Source of the DNA: Pseudorhodobacter wandonensis
GTDB taxonomy: Bacteria > Pseudomonadota > Alphaproteobacteria > Rhodobacterales > Rhodobacteraceae
Direction of reading: 5' to 3'
DNA: 64,000 nucleotides
NCBI RefSeq assembly: GCF_001202035.1
Contig: NZ_LGHT01000036.1
Span: 1-64,000, forward strand
The notes under the pieces are model-generated. The model was not told the origin of the DNA. It saw only the letters and a program-made list of their open reading frames with translations, and searched no databases. Made by a program: the position numbers and the translations under genes. Each line of letters opens with the position of its first letter. Position 1 is the first letter of the stretch. Shown here piece after piece: positions 8,736-17,736 of the stretch.

Positions 8736-10274
8736 TTAGACTGAGAGGGGGGGCATCGGCGTGCCGGCGGCGATGACAATATCACCTGCTGCAATCATCA
8801 CAGCCGCCGCTTCCAGATCGGGCGCGAGATAGCGATCTTGGCCCATGGTCGCCACCTCTTGGCGTACACGCGTTACCACGCGTTGCAAGGCGGCGCTTGT
8901 GCGCAATGGCGCGCGGAAATCGATGCCCTGCGCGGCACAAAGCAATTCGACACCCAAAATCCGGTTCAGGTTGTCGATCATTTGCCCCAGACGGCGCGCG
9001 CCATGGGCGGCCATGCTGACGTGATCTTCCTGATTGGCGGATGTCGGCGTGCTGTCGGTGACGCAAGGGTTGGCGAGGTGTTTGTTCTCGCTCATCAAAG
9101 CGGCGGTGGTGACTTCGGCAATCATATAGCCGCTGTTCAGGCCCGGATTGGGCGTCAGGAACGGCGGCAGGTTGAAGCTGAGCACCGGATCGACAATCAG
9201 GGCCACGCGGCGCTGTGCGATGGCGCCGATTTCGGCAATCGCCAGCGCGATCATATCGGCAGCAAAGCCGACGGGTTCGGCGTGGAAATTGCCGCCCGAG
9301 ACAATCATGTCGGCCTCAATCAGCACCAGCGGGTTGTCGGTTGCGGCATTCGCCTCAATCTCTAACGTCCGTGCGGCCATGCGCAAAACATCCATCGCGG
9401 CACCCGTCACCTGCGGCTGGCAACGGATGCAATAGGGGTCTTGGACCCGCGCATCATCGATCATGTGGCTGTCGCGGATTTCAGACCCGTCCAGCAACGC
9501 CCGCATGGTGGCTCCGGCCTCTATCTGGCCTGCATGGCCGCGTAATGCGTGGATTTCGGGCTGCAAAGGTGCGGTTGACCCCATGATCGCATCGGTTGAA
9601 AGCGCCGACGTGACCAGTGCCGCATGCGCCGCGCGCCAGGCGCCGAACAATCCGGCAAGGGCGAAAGCGGTGGAAAACTGCGTGCCGTTGATCAGCGCGA
9701 GGCCCTCTTTCGGGCCTAGTTCGATCGCTGTCAGGCCCGCGGCCGATAGCGCCTTGGCGCCCGGCATTGCCTTGCCGCCAAATTCTGCTTCGCCATGGCC
9801 CATCATTACGGCGGCCATATGTGCCAGCGGGGCAAGGTCGCCCGAGGCACCGACAGAGCCTTGCGCGGGGATCATGGGGGTGACGCCTTTGGCGAGCATT
9901 TCCTCGATCAGCGTCACAATCTCTAGCCGCACGCCGGATGCGCCGCGCCCGAGGCTGAGCAATTTCAACGCCATGAGCAAACGTGCGTGACGGCGCGGGA
10001 TAGCGGGGCCAACGCCGCAGCAATGGGACAAGATTAGATTGCGTTGCAAAGTTGCGGTGTCTTTGCTTGCGATCTTGACCGAGGCGAGTTTGCCAAAGCC
10101 GGTGTTGACGCCGTAAACGGCCTCGGTTCCTGCCACGGCCTTGGCGATGCGTGCATGGGCAAGCGCTATCGCAGGGTGGCAGGCTGGATCAAGCCGCACC
10201 GCGTCTTGGTTCCAGTAGATGCTTTGCAGATCGGCCAAAGTCACTGCGCCAGGCGTAAGGGTAACTGTGGTCAC
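8736..10274 (-). CDS. hutH: Histidine ammonia-lyase
   Basis: HutH deaminates L-histidine to trans-urocanate. The Ala-Ser-Gly triad that cyclises to the MIO prosthetic group is at residues 143–145 within [14 protein letters not shown]. The N-terminal [11 protein letters not shown] segment and the [11 protein letters not shown] segment are also typical. The 512-residue protein starts at a GTG (10274), with GGAGG 8 bp upstream; this start gives the family length and overlaps the hutI stop by four bases (GTGA), which suggests translational coupling. The middle gene of the hutI–hutH–hutU operon. Confidence 0.96.
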   Translation of the reverse strand: MTTVTLTPGAVTLADLQSIYWNQDAVRLDPACHPAIALAHARIAKAVAGTEAVYGVNTGFGKLASVKIASKDTATLQRNLILSHCCGVGPAIPRRHARLLMALKLLSLGRGASGVRLEIVTLIEEMLAKGVTPMIPAQGSVGASGDLAPLAHMAAVMMGHGEAEFGGKAMPGAKALSAAGLTAIELGPKEGLALINGTQFSTAFALAGLFGAWRAAHAALVTSALSTDAIMGSTAPLQPEIHALRGHAGQIEAGATMRALLDGSEIRDSHMIDDARVQDPYCIRCQPQVTGAAMDVLRMAARTLEIEANAATDNPLVLIEADMIVSGGNFHAEPVGFAADMIALAIAEIGAIAQRRVALIVDPVLSFNLPPFLTPNPGLNSGYMIAEVTTAALMSENKHLANPCVTDSTPTSANQEDHVSMAAHGARRLGQMIDNLNRILGVELLCAAQGIDFRAPLRTSAALQRVVTRVRQEVATMGQDRYLAPDLEAAAVMIAAGDIVIAAGTPMPPLSV

Positions 10275-11482
10275 GCGGAGCCTCCGAAAATGCGGGAATG
10301 AAGGGGGTTGAAGCCGATGCGATAGGCAAGCTCGGCGGGGTGCTGGACGTCCCAGACCGCTAGATCCGCGCGCAGACCAGCTGTGATCGTGCCGCGATCG
10401 GTCAAACCAAGGGCGCGGGCGGTGTTTTGGGTGGCACCGCGTAGGGCTTCCTCGGGTGTCATGCGGAATAGGGTGCAACCCATGTTCAGCGTCAATAGCA
10501 GGGAATTAAGCGGCGACGTGCCCGGGTTGATATCGGTGGCCAGCGCCATCGGCACGCCGTGCTTGCGCAAAAGCGCGATGGGTGGCGCTTGGGTTTCGCG
10601 CAGAGTGTAGAAGGCACCGGGCAGGATGACGGCGATGGTGCCGGCCGCTGCCATGGCCGCTACGCCGTCTTCATCCAGATATTCGATATGATCGGCCGAT
10701 AGGGCACCGTATTGCGCGGCCAGCTTTGCCCCGCCAAGATTCGAGAGTTGCTCGGCATGGAGTTTCACCGGCAAGCCCAATTCGCGTGCCACATCGAAGA
10801 CACGGGCGATTTGGTTCGGTTGAAATGCGATGCCCTCGCAAAACCCGTCTACCGCATCGACCAGACCCTTTGCATGGGCCGCACGCAGGGCGGGGATGCA
10901 CACCTGATCGATATAGAGGTCACTGCGGCCCGAATAGTCTGGAGGTGTTGCATGGGCGCCAAGGAACGTGGTTCGCACCGTAATCGCGCGCTGTGACGCA
11001 ATCGCACGGGCGACGCGCAGCATCCGCAATTCGGTTTCCACATCGAGGCCGTAGCCGGATTTGATTTCTATGCAGGTCACGCCTTCGGCTATCAGCGCAT
11101 CTACGCGGGGCAGGGCGGCGGTCAGTAAGTCAGCCTCGCTCGCGGCGCGGGTGGCCGTGACCGTAGAGATAATGCCGCCGCCTGCGCGGGCAATTTCTTC
11201 ATAGCTGGCCCCGTTCAACCGCATTTCAAATTCCACCGCGCGGTCGCCGCCATGGACAATGTGGCCGTGACAATCGATCAAGCCGGGGGTGACAAGACGG
11301 CCACCAAGGTGCCGGCGCGGCGCGTCACCGTATTTATGGGGAAGATCGCGGGCAGGGCCGACCCAATCGATAACCCCGCCAACCACGGCAATCGCGGCAT
11401 CTTTGATAAGCCCGTAAGGCGCATCCGATTCGCCCATCGTCGCCGCGTTCAAATCAACGAAGACATCGCTTTTCTTGGTCAT
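10271..11482 (-). CDS. hutI: Imidazolonepropionase
   Basis: HutI hydrolyses 4-imidazolone-5-propionate to N-formimino-L-glutamate, the third step of histidine degradation. It belongs to the metal-dependent amidohydrolase superfamily: the HxH metal site is seen in [15 protein letters not shown] near the N-terminus, and other conserved parts are [24 protein letters not shown] and the late [10 protein letters not shown] Asp. About 403 residues from the ATG at 11482; TTG and GTG codons 9–12 bp upstream are alternative starts. It is first of three minus-strand hut genes and is divergent from hutF across an 83-bp gap holding a palindrome. Confidence 0.95.
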   Translation of the reverse strand: MTKKSDVFVDLNAATMGESDAPYGLIKDAAIAVVGGVIDWVGPARDLPHKYGDAPRRHLGGRLVTPGLIDCHGHIVHGGDRAVEFEMRLNGASYEEIARAGGGIISTVTATRAASEADLLTAALPRVDALIAEGVTCIEIKSGYGLDVETELRMLRVARAIASQRAITVRTTFLGAHATPPDYSGRSDLYIDQVCIPALRAAHAKGLVDAVDGFCEGIAFQPNQIARVFDVARELGLPVKLHAEQLSNLGGAKLAAQYGALSADHIEYLDEDGVAAMAAAGTIAVILPGAFYTLRETQAPPIALLRKHGVPMALATDINPGTSPLNSLLLTLNMGCTLFRMTPEEALRGATQNTARALGLTDRGTITAGLRADLAVWDVQHPAELAYRIGFNPLHSRIFGGSA

Positions 11483-11533
11483 TTCGGTCACCAATGGTCA
11501 ATTTTTCACTTTTCTAGTATGCGGTAGTGTGCT

Positions 11534-11549
11534 TTATGTCTATACATAA
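11534..11549. promoter_or_regulatory. Candidate HutC operator
   Basis: TTATGTCTATACATAA is a 16-bp inverted repeat (TTATGT–CTAT–ACATAA). It lies in the divergent hutI/hutF gap, 17 bp before the hutF start, where one bound repressor could control both arms. HutC proteins of proteobacteria are known to bind short AT-rich palindromes around a GTNTANAC-like core, which this fits. That it is bound here is inference. Confidence 0.65.
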
Positions 11550-11565
11550 AATAAGGGCCGTCAAA

Positions 11566-12924
11566 ATGATTTTTGCCAAACAAGCCAAACTTTCCACTGG
11601 ATGGGCGCCCAATGTGCGCGTAACGCATGCGAATGGCCGGATCACGGCGATTGCGGTGGGCCAATCACCCGACTCCGCCGACACATGTGTCGACACCTTG
11701 CTGCCAGCGTTGGGGAACCTGCACAGCCATAGCTTTCAGCGCGCGATGGCGGGGATGACCGAATATCGCAAGGCGGGTAAAGACAGCTTTTGGACCTGGC
11801 GCGATCTGATGTATCGGTTCACCGCGAACCTGACGCCCGAACATATAGAGGCGATTGCGGCCTTTGTGTTTCTGGAGATGCAAGAGGCGGGCTATGCCAG
11901 TGTCGGAGAGTTCCACTATTTGCACCATCAGGCGGGCGGTGCGCCTTATGAAGATCTGGGCGAATTGTCGGGCCGTATTGCGGCCGCTGCGGCCAGCACG
12001 GGGATAGGGCTGACCCATCTGCCGGTGCTTTATAGCTATGGCGGGGCGGGGCGGGTGCCGCTTGAGGCGGGCCAAGCGCGGTTTGGCAATTCGGTGGACC
12101 GGTTTAATGCCTTGGTGGCGCGGGCGCGCGAAGCGGTTGCACAGCTGCCTGCCGATTGTCACGTTGGACTCGCGCCGCATTCCTTGCGGGCCACGTCGCC
12201 CGAGGATCTGGCAGCGGTGCTGGCTGCACATGGTACGGGGCCGGTTCATATACATATCGCCGAACAGCCCAAAGAGGTTGCCGATATTCACGCATGGTTG
12301 GGCGCGCGGCCGGTGGAATGGTTGCTGGCCAATGCAGGTGTGACGCCGGATTGGTGCCTGATCCATGCCACCCATATGACGGCAGAAGAAACCATCACTA
12401 TGGCCAAATCTGGCGTGGTGGCGGGGCTTTGCCCGGTGACCGAGGCGAATTTGGGCGATGGGCCCTTTAACGGGCCAAGCTATCTGGCGGCGGGTGGTGC
12501 GTTCGGGGTGGGGTCGGATTCAAACGTGTTAATCTCGCTGACCGAGGAGCTGCGCATTTTGGAATACTCGCAACGTCTGCGCGATGTTGCGCGCAATGTG
12601 ATGGTGGTTGGCGAAGGATCGGTAGGCGAAACCCTGTATATGGGGGCGGCAAAAGGCGGCGCACAGGCCTTGGGACGTGGTGCTGGCGAAATTGCCGTGG
12701 GTGCCTTGGCAGATGTGGTTGCGATTGATAGCAACGCGCCGTCGCTTTGCGCGTTGCATCAAGATCAGATTTTGGACGGGTTGGTGTTTGCGTCAAAAGA
12801 TACTGTCGTGACTGATGTTTGGTCGGCCGGTCGCCATATGGTACAGTCGGGCCGGCACATCAAACGCGATGAGATCACCCGCGGCTATAAAGCTGCGTTG
12901 CAAAGTTTGATGGCGGCGATGTGA
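11566..12924 (+). CDS. hutF: Formimidoylglutamate deiminase
   Basis: HutF hydrolyses N-formimino-L-glutamate to N-formyl-L-glutamate and ammonia, the first half of the two-step HutF/HutG branch of histidine degradation. It is an amidohydrolase-superfamily enzyme: metal ligands appear in LGNLHSHSFQRAMAG and in FGVGSDSNVLIS, with HIAEQPKEV and LIHATHMTAEE in between. The ATG at 11566 is preferred (452 residues): the earlier in-frame ATG codons lie before or inside the operator palindrome, and AAGGG lies 10 bp before 11566. hutG, needed to remove the formyl group, is not in the window. Confidence 0.94.
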   Translation: MIFAKQAKLSTGWAPNVRVTHANGRITAIAVGQSPDSADTCVDTLLPALGNLHSHSFQRAMAGMTEYRKAGKDSFWTWRDLMYRFTANLTPEHIEAIAAFVFLEMQEAGYASVGEFHYLHHQAGGAPYEDLGELSGRIAAAAASTGIGLTHLPVLYSYGGAGRVPLEAGQARFGNSVDRFNALVARAREAVAQLPADCHVGLAPHSLRATSPEDLAAVLAAHGTGPVHIHIAEQPKEVADIHAWLGARPVEWLLANAGVTPDWCLIHATHMTAEETITMAKSGVVAGLCPVTEANLGDGPFNGPSYLAAGGAFGVGSDSNVLISLTEELRILEYSQRLRDVARNVMVVGEGSVGETLYMGAAKGGAQALGRGAGEIAVGALADVVAIDSNAPSLCALHQDQILDGLVFASKDTVVTDVWSAGRHMVQSGRHIKRDEITRGYKAALQSLMAAM

Positions 12925-12975
12925 GCCGCATACTCTAGCCGGAGTTCTAAAACGGCATCGCCTTTGGAAAGCTGT

Positions 12976-12995
12976 CAGGTGGTGTTCCACACCTG
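12976..12995. terminator. Small hairpin after hutF
   Basis: CAGGTG (12976–12981) pairs with CACCTG (12990–12995). A T-run exists only on the minus-strand side before the stem, so termination in either direction is uncertain. It lies in the 150-bp gap between the convergent hutF and LysR-type genes, where a terminator is expected. Confidence 0.35.
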
Positions 12996-13074
12996 AAAAA
13001 CGGATACCGTTATTGCCGTGGGGCGCAGGCCGGCCTAACCATGAGCACGCGCATCACTAAGTGATTTCGGCAGG

Positions 13075-14007
13075 CTAACGCGGCACATGTGTGCCAGGCA
13101 GCCCTTTGTTTTGCAGGTGGTCTGCGACATGCGCAAAGAATGCCTGCACAATGCCGGAACGATGCGTTGTTTGCTTTGTCGCCAAGCCCAGAATGACAGG
13201 CCGAACCGCCCCTGTCAGTGGCACAATCGCCAGTTTCTCGCCATCCGGTGCTATATCCGAGCGTGTGCGCATGTTCACCAGCCCAAAGCCAAAGCCATTG
13301 GCAACAAGACTGCGCGCCATAAAGATATCAGAGGTGCGTTCGGCAATATTCGGGCGAAAGCCGGCGTTGTGAAACATAGACAGGAAATAGTCGCGGCTAA
13401 GCGGTAGGTCGAGCAGGACCATCGGCTCGTCTTGCAAATCTGCCAAGGTCAAAGAGGCCTGTTTTGCTTTTGGGTGGTCCTTGGCCAGCATGACATATGG
13501 CGGCAAGGAGATCAGGTTTTCAAATGCGACATCTTTCGGGATTTCAATGTCATAAGTGATTGCTACGTCAATTTCGGCTTGCCCGAGCATCCGCAGCAGA
13601 TCGACCTGACTGCCTTCTTTCAACGTCACCAGAACTTCGGGGTGGCGCTGCTCAAAGCTGCGGCGAAGTTGTGCGCTGATGATGGGCGCAACGGTCGAAA
13701 GCGCGCCAATCGCAATTGGTCCGCGGGCCGTTTCGACAATATCGCTGGCAAGGTCATTCAAACCGTTGGCGCTGAACAGAATGTGCTTGGCCTCATTGAA
13801 CACTCTGCGTCCGCCGGGGGTAAGCGTCAGCCCTTGCGCATGGTGGCGCACGAACAGCTGCATCCCCAAATCGGTTTCAAGCTGGCTGATCGCAGAAGAG
13901 ATCGATGGCGATGACACGTTGACGCGCTGGGCGGCCAAAGCAATGGTTCCGGCTTCGCCCACGGCGACCAGATATTCCAACTGTCTGAATGAAAAGCGTA
14001 AAGGCAT
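13075..14007 (-). CDS. LysR-family transcriptional regulator
   Basis: A 310-residue LysR-type regulator. Residues about 5–65 form the winged helix-turn-helix (FRQLEYLVAVGEAGTIALAAQRVNVS and SSISSAISQLE are the recognition segments), and about 90–295 the periplasmic-binding-protein-like inducer domain. The ATG at 14007 begins the canonical FSFRQLEYLV opening; upstream in-frame codons have atypical content. It is the last gene of a minus-strand set with DUF1028, RidA-like and Rieske oxygenase genes, 38 bp after DUF1028, and probably controls that set. Being co-directional and downstream rather than divergent is less usual for LysR genes. The inducer is unknown. Confidence 0.88.
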   Translation of the reverse strand: MPLRFSFRQLEYLVAVGEAGTIALAAQRVNVSSPSISSAISQLETDLGMQLFVRHHAQGLTLTPGGRRVFNEAKHILFSANGLNDLASDIVETARGPIAIGALSTVAPIISAQLRRSFEQRHPEVLVTLKEGSQVDLLRMLGQAEIDVAITYDIEIPKDVAFENLISLPPYVMLAKDHPKAKQASLTLADLQDEPMVLLDLPLSRDYFLSMFHNAGFRPNIAERTSDIFMARSLVANGFGFGLVNMRTRSDIAPDGEKLAIVPLTGAVRPVILGLATKQTTHRSGIVQAFFAHVADHLQNKGLPGTHVPR

Positions 14008-14045
14008 GTCGAAATATGACGTGGCGCGCGGTTCGGGGCAAGCCC

Positions 14046-14720
14046 CTACGCGTCGCCGGGCACGCCATAAGAGGGCGCCTCGCGCGGGTCGAGCGCGCGT
14101 TGCACATAGGCCGCAAGCTGGGGTTTGTAGATGCCCCAAGCCACGGCCACTGCCTCTATCGGGCAATCATCGGTCCAATCGCAGCGCAGGTCGGCCACAG
14201 GCCATTGTACTTTGTCGCAGAGCTGCATGCCTGCCGAATGGATCGGCCCTGCCTCGCCGCCTGCGGCAAGGCCCGCCCGCATTGCCGCAATCAGGCGGTC
14301 ACCCAAATGGCCCTTGGCCTGCATAAACCCGTCGACAATGGCCTGTGGCACGTCAGGGTTTGCCAGCAGATTGCCTGCAGAAATGACATTTTCGCCTGCC
14401 GCCTGTGTCCAGATGCCCAAGGATTTGGGGCCGGAATGAATGGCCGTCCGCCCGCGCGCATCAATTGCCAGAACCTGCCGGTATTCGATGAAACGCCCTT
14501 GGGCACGAACCCCTGCGATGGCCTCGGGTGCTGACATGCCGCCCTGCATCAGATCGAGCGCGAACGGCCCCAAGGTCGGGTCGGTGATGTTCTGGCTGGA
14601 CACTGCGCCCACGCCCGCGCGGGTATAGGAACACCGCGCGGCGACGGCGGGCGACGACGAGGCAATGGCAGTGCCGAACATGCCCGTATCAGCGCAGCGG
14701 GCGACAAGAGAAAACGTCAT
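14046..14720 (-). CDS. DUF1028-family protein (Ntn-hydrolase-like)
   Basis: A 224-residue protein of the DUF1028 family, whose fold resembles N-terminal nucleophile hydrolases. The opening MTFSLVARCADTGMFGTAIAS and the VGAVSSQN stretch are characteristic. The biochemical role of the family is not established; members often accompany amidase or deaminase genes in catabolic clusters. It overlaps the preceding RidA-like gene by four bases (ATGA), so the two are almost certainly co-translated. No signal peptide is seen. Confidence 0.82.
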   Translation of the reverse strand: MTFSLVARCADTGMFGTAIASSSPAVAARCSYTRAGVGAVSSQNITDPTLGPFALDLMQGGMSAPEAIAGVRAQGRFIEYRQVLAIDARGRTAIHSGPKSLGIWTQAAGENVISAGNLLANPDVPQAIVDGFMQAKGHLGDRLIAAMRAGLAAGGEAGPIHSAGMQLCDKVQWPVADLRCDWTDDCPIEAVAVAWGIYKPQLAAYVQRALDPREAPSYGVPGDA

Positions 14721-15133
14721 GCCGGGATTACCGCTGTGCCATCAATTTCAACCAGCCATTCCGGCCGCGCCAAGGCTTGCACGACCAAACCGGTGGAAAC
14801 CGGATGCACGCCTTTGATGTATTCGCCCATCGTGCGGTAAACCGCCTCGCGGTGGCGCACGTCAGTGATATAGACCACAACCTTTACCAGATGCGCCATC
14901 TCGCCACCGGCTTCTTCGATCAGCTGCTTGATGTTTTGCATAACCTTATGGGTTTGTTCAGCCGGATCATGGCTTGCGATATTCTTGAAATCATCAAGGT
15001 TTTGCGGGCACTGACCGCGCAGATAAACCGTTTTGCCGCCTTGGGTCACAACGGCTTGGCACAGATCATTGTCAAGGTTTTGCTCGGGGTAGGTGTCTTT
15101 GGTGTTGAATTTGCGAAGGCGGGTATGGGGCAT
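14717..15133 (-). CDS. RidA/YjgF-family protein without the canonical Arg
   Basis: A 138-residue member of the YjgF/YER057c/UK114 (Rid) family, which form trimers with clefts at subunit interfaces. Classic RidA proteins hydrolyse reactive enamines/imines through an Arg in a P-A-R motif near the C-terminus. Here the aligned segment reads HPVSTGLVV with Ser113 where the Arg is expected, followed by the conserved WLVEIDGTAV. This places it with the Rid groups that lack the deaminase Arg, so a different reaction or ligand is likely. The gene follows the Rieske oxygenase by 11 bp and overlaps DUF1028, suggesting a step in the same pathway. Confidence 0.85.
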   Translation of the reverse strand: MPHTRLRKFNTKDTYPEQNLDNDLCQAVVTQGGKTVYLRGQCPQNLDDFKNIASHDPAEQTHKVMQNIKQLIEEAGGEMAHLVKVVVYITDVRHREAVYRTMGEYIKGVHPVSTGLVVQALARPEWLVEIDGTAVIPA

Positions 15134-15144
15134 GATTGGTCCTG

Positions 15145-16272
15145 CTATTGGCCTGCGGCCTGAATGCGCGCATTGATGTATTGCGCAAAATCATAGTTCG
15201 GGCGTTCCAGGTGCGAAAGATGCCCCGGTGCTGCGGATTGTGACTTGAGCCCTTGATATACCTTTTCCGTGCAGCCCTTGTCTTCGACATTCACATCATC
15301 GAGCAAAGTTTTCAGCTGTTTGAAATTGTCCTGCGCGTCGGGGTCGTTTGCATAGTCGTTTGACATACCGCCGCCAAACCCGATTTTAACTTGGCCAACC
15401 CCATGTGGATGCAGGGTCAGATACCAAAAATAGCCTGGGGTCAGCGTGATGAGCAAACTTGGATAGATTGCCAACAGAAAGGTGGTGCGCCGCCGCTCGC
15501 CCTTTAAGCGCGTGTTGCTGGCGTGGGCCATTGCAATTCTTAACGAGTCGTCTTTCAGGATGGTGTGATAGTTGAATGCAGCCTCACCCGGCGGGCAGAC
15601 CATCTCATGCAGCTTGGACAGGCCGCCGATTGTACCGGCATGACAGACCGGCAGGTGATAGCTTTCCATGAAATTCTCGGCCAGAACCTTCCAATTTGTA
15701 TTCCAGATATGGGTTTCAAAAAAGGTTTCGGAATAGTTGGCCATGTCGTAGTCGCCCACAAGGTCTGCGACCTTTGCCAATTGCACTGCCACAGGCGGCA
15801 CATCGGGGTTCAGGGTCACGAAAACCCAACCTAGCCACTCTTCGCACCGAATTTGCGGCAGGCTGTAGTCGGTTTTGCAAAATCCCTCATTCTGATCCAT
15901 CGCAGGGGCGCCGCGCAGCGAGCCATCCAGATTGTAGGTCCAGGCGTGATAGGGGCAGACAATGCTGCGGGTGTTGCCACGACCTTCCAGCAGTGTAGAC
16001 ATCCGGTGCCGGCAGACATTCGACATTGCCTTTAGCGCACCTTGTTTGTCCCGCAAAACGATGATCGGCTGACCGGCCAAATCAAGCGTCACATAATCAC
16101 CGGCGTTTGCCAGCGCATCGGCCCGCCCGGCACAGAACCATTCACGGGCAAAAATCGCCGAGGTCTCACGTTCAAGGAACGCCTCGGAGGTATAGACAGA
16201 CGGCGGCATCGCGCGGGCGCGCTCAAAAGGCACTAAGGTGTTTTGACGAAGATCTTCGGCAGCATCTTTCAT
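15145..16272 (-). CDS. Rieske-type ring-hydroxylating oxygenase, alpha subunit
   Basis: A 375-residue oxygenase component that would hydroxylate an aromatic ring or cleave a methylamine-type substrate using electrons from a separate reductase. The Rieske [2Fe-2S] ligands are Cys87, His89, Cys106 and His109 (CRHR…CPYH). The mononuclear iron site is the segment NFMESYHLPVCH with His206 and His211 and Glu203 in the bridging position; a distal acidic ligand is expected near the C-terminus. The ATG at 16272 has AAGGAA 7 bp upstream. No ferredoxin or reductase gene lies nearby, so electrons must come from elsewhere. It leads an operon with RidA-like, DUF1028 and LysR genes. Substrate is not deducible; related subunits act on aromatic acids and on quaternary amines. 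Confidence 0.9.
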   Translation of the reverse strand: MKDAAEDLRQNTLVPFERARAMPPSVYTSEAFLERETSAIFAREWFCAGRADALANAGDYVTLDLAGQPIIVLRDKQGALKAMSNVCRHRMSTLLEGRGNTRSIVCPYHAWTYNLDGSLRGAPAMDQNEGFCKTDYSLPQIRCEEWLGWVFVTLNPDVPPVAVQLAKVADLVGDYDMANYSETFFETHIWNTNWKVLAENFMESYHLPVCHAGTIGGLSKLHEMVCPPGEAAFNYHTILKDDSLRIAMAHASNTRLKGERRRTTFLLAIYPSLLITLTPGYFWYLTLHPHGVGQVKIGFGGGMSNDYANDPDAQDNFKQLKTLLDDVNVEDKGCTEKVYQGLKSQSAAPGHLSHLERPNYDFAQYINARIQAAGQ

Positions 16273-16576
16273 GTTGGTTCCTTTTGATGAGGCGGGGAAC
16301 AAGGCAGATTGGCTATAATTTGGCATCGTCCTGCGTTGTTTGGTCAAGGATCAATCCAGAGGTTCAGACCGCGCGCGCGGTTTTGGCCGCGCGGTTTTGT
16401 CCAGTAAATCCAGACCCCCTCAGTTTCACAAAAAACCGGCTGGATAAAGCATGCACAATCATACACTCGCTTTGGCAAAATCTAATCAATCGAGGTCATG
16501 GCCAGACACATCCTGTGTCGCATGGAGGTCCGAAATCCAATGCCCCGTCAAACGAGGTAAGGCGGCGCCCGCGCGG
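16273..16576. other. Intergenic region upstream of the Rieske operon
   Basis: This 304-bp gap precedes the Rieske operon and follows the GntR-type gene; both are on the minus strand. It has a GC-rich hairpin (CCGCGCG-rich arms at 16369–16380 and 16387–16394) and an AT-rich part around 16315–16325 that may hold the operon promoter. No gene is seen. Confidence 0.4.
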
Positions 16577-17236
16577 TCAGAGATTGGTCAGTTTTCCCAC
16601 CAGATATTCGCCGGTACGTCGATAGTGGTTTAGCAAGGCTGCAGAGGCCGCATCTGCATCGCGGCGAATGACCGCGTTCAAGATAGACTCGTGCTCGGCT
16701 GGAATGTCGCGCTTTTTATAGTCAGGCCCGTCAGCTGCCAGATAGCGATAGCGAATGTTCAGATCATACAGCTGGCTGCAAAACCGCGCCAACATCGGCG
16801 AGGATGCGTTGTCCAAAAGGGTCATATGGAACAGCTTGTGTGCCGCTTCGAACCTTGTGGGGTCCTGGGCTGCCGCGCGAGTCATTCTGTGGTGCGACAG
16901 CACGAGGCGATCTTCCCAATCCGATGTGGCGGCGGTGATCGACTGACGCAGGGCCATATCATCCAGCGTACAGCGCAATGAGAGAATTTCGTCAAAATTG
17001 GCGATGCTGGCGGGGGCGGCCCGAAAGCCGCGCTGATCTATCCGTTCCACCAACATGTCCGAGGTCAGCAGGCTTAGTGCCTCGCGTACGGGTGAGGCGC
17101 CGGTGGCCAGCAATGCGCGCAGATCTTCGATCTTCAGCTTTTTGCCTGCGGGCAGCGCACCGGTCAAAATCATGTTGCGCAAGGTAATATATGCCATATG
17201 CGTGGCGGAACCATCTTTGCCGTCTATCACATTCAT
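16577..17236 (-). CDS. GntR-family regulator, FCD (FadR) type
   Basis: A 219-residue regulator with an N-terminal winged helix-turn-helix (about 14–75, ATGASPVREALSLLTSDMLVERIDQRGF being the recognition region) and an all-helical FCD ligand domain (about 85–205) carrying the metal-binding histidines expected in this subgroup (HKLFHMTLLDN and an HESILNA segment). FCD regulators typically sense small carboxylic acids and repress adjacent catabolic and transport genes. It sits between the two arms of the catabolic island and 21 bp after the YciI-like gene, so it is likely the repressor acting on the divergent promoter at about 17650–17730. Confidence 0.88.
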   Translation of the reverse strand: MNVIDGKDGSATHMAYITLRNMILTGALPAGKKLKIEDLRALLATGASPVREALSLLTSDMLVERIDQRGFRAAPASIANFDEILSLRCTLDDMALRQSITAATSDWEDRLVLSHHRMTRAAAQDPTRFEAAHKLFHMTLLDNASSPMLARFCSQLYDLNIRYRYLAADGPDYKKRDIPAEHESILNAVIRRDADAASAALLNHYRRTGEYLVGKLTNL

Positions 17237-17257
17237 GATGCTTTCACTTCACTTGGT

Positions 17258-17644
17258 TTAGGTCAGAGACAGTTTTTTCGTTGATAACCCGACCTGCAAC
17301 GAAAAAGAACCCTCATTGATCATCCAGCGCCGCATCGAATAGGTGCGTGCGCCACAAAGATGCATCGGGTCTGCTTTGGCCAATGCATGTGCTGCCTCCA
17401 GGCTTTCGGCGCGGTAGATGATCAGACCCATTCCCTGCATATGCTCACCGGTTTCATCCGACATCGGCCCCGCAAAGGCCAGCGATCCGTTGCCTTCCAG
17501 TTCGGCCTGATAGGCCAGATGGGCGGGCAGGGCGGATTTTACATCTGCTGGGGTTTTTGCAGGAATACTTGTTGCAACATAAAGCTCTAGCGCCAGTGCG
17601 CCTCGCGATTTCGCTTCGTTCTTATAGTCATTCCACGCGACCAT
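17258..17644 (-). CDS. YciI-like protein
   Basis: A 128-residue protein with the ferredoxin-like YciI/muconolactone-isomerase-related fold, recognised by the LAYQAELEGNGSLAFAGPM segment (the conserved His-Leu… Gly-…Gly-Pro pattern) and the AHALAKADPMHLCGARTYSMRRWMI region. Members are small dimeric enzymes with a conserved His; some are dehydrochlorinases, most are uncharacterised. It is divergent from the FAH-family gene across a 92-bp promoter region and is followed by the GntR regulator. Exact reaction unknown. Confidence 0.75.
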   Translation of the reverse strand: MVAWNDYKNEAKSRGALALELYVATSIPAKTPADVKSALPAHLAYQAELEGNGSLAFAGPMSDETGEHMQGMGLIIYRAESLEAAHALAKADPMHLCGARTYSMRRWMINEGSFSLQVGLSTKKLSLT

Positions 17645-17666
17645 GGCCTTGCCTCCCGAAAATAAT

Positions 17667-17709
17667 AATATCGATATTTATTGACTTTGTGAAATATAGT
17701 AGGCAGAAT
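17667..17709 (+). promoter_or_regulatory. Divergent promoter with palindromic candidate operator
   Basis: A perfect 12-bp palindrome AATATCGATATT lies at 17667–17678. Directly after it TTGACT (17681–17686) and CAGAAT (17704–17709), spaced by 17 bp, resemble sigma-70 −35/−10 elements for the plus-strand FAH operon starting at 17737. The neighbouring GntR regulator is the natural candidate to bind. All functional claims here are inference from sequence and position. Confidence 0.45.
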
Positions 17710-17736
17710 TTTAGTGTACTGACAAGGATGTTGAGC

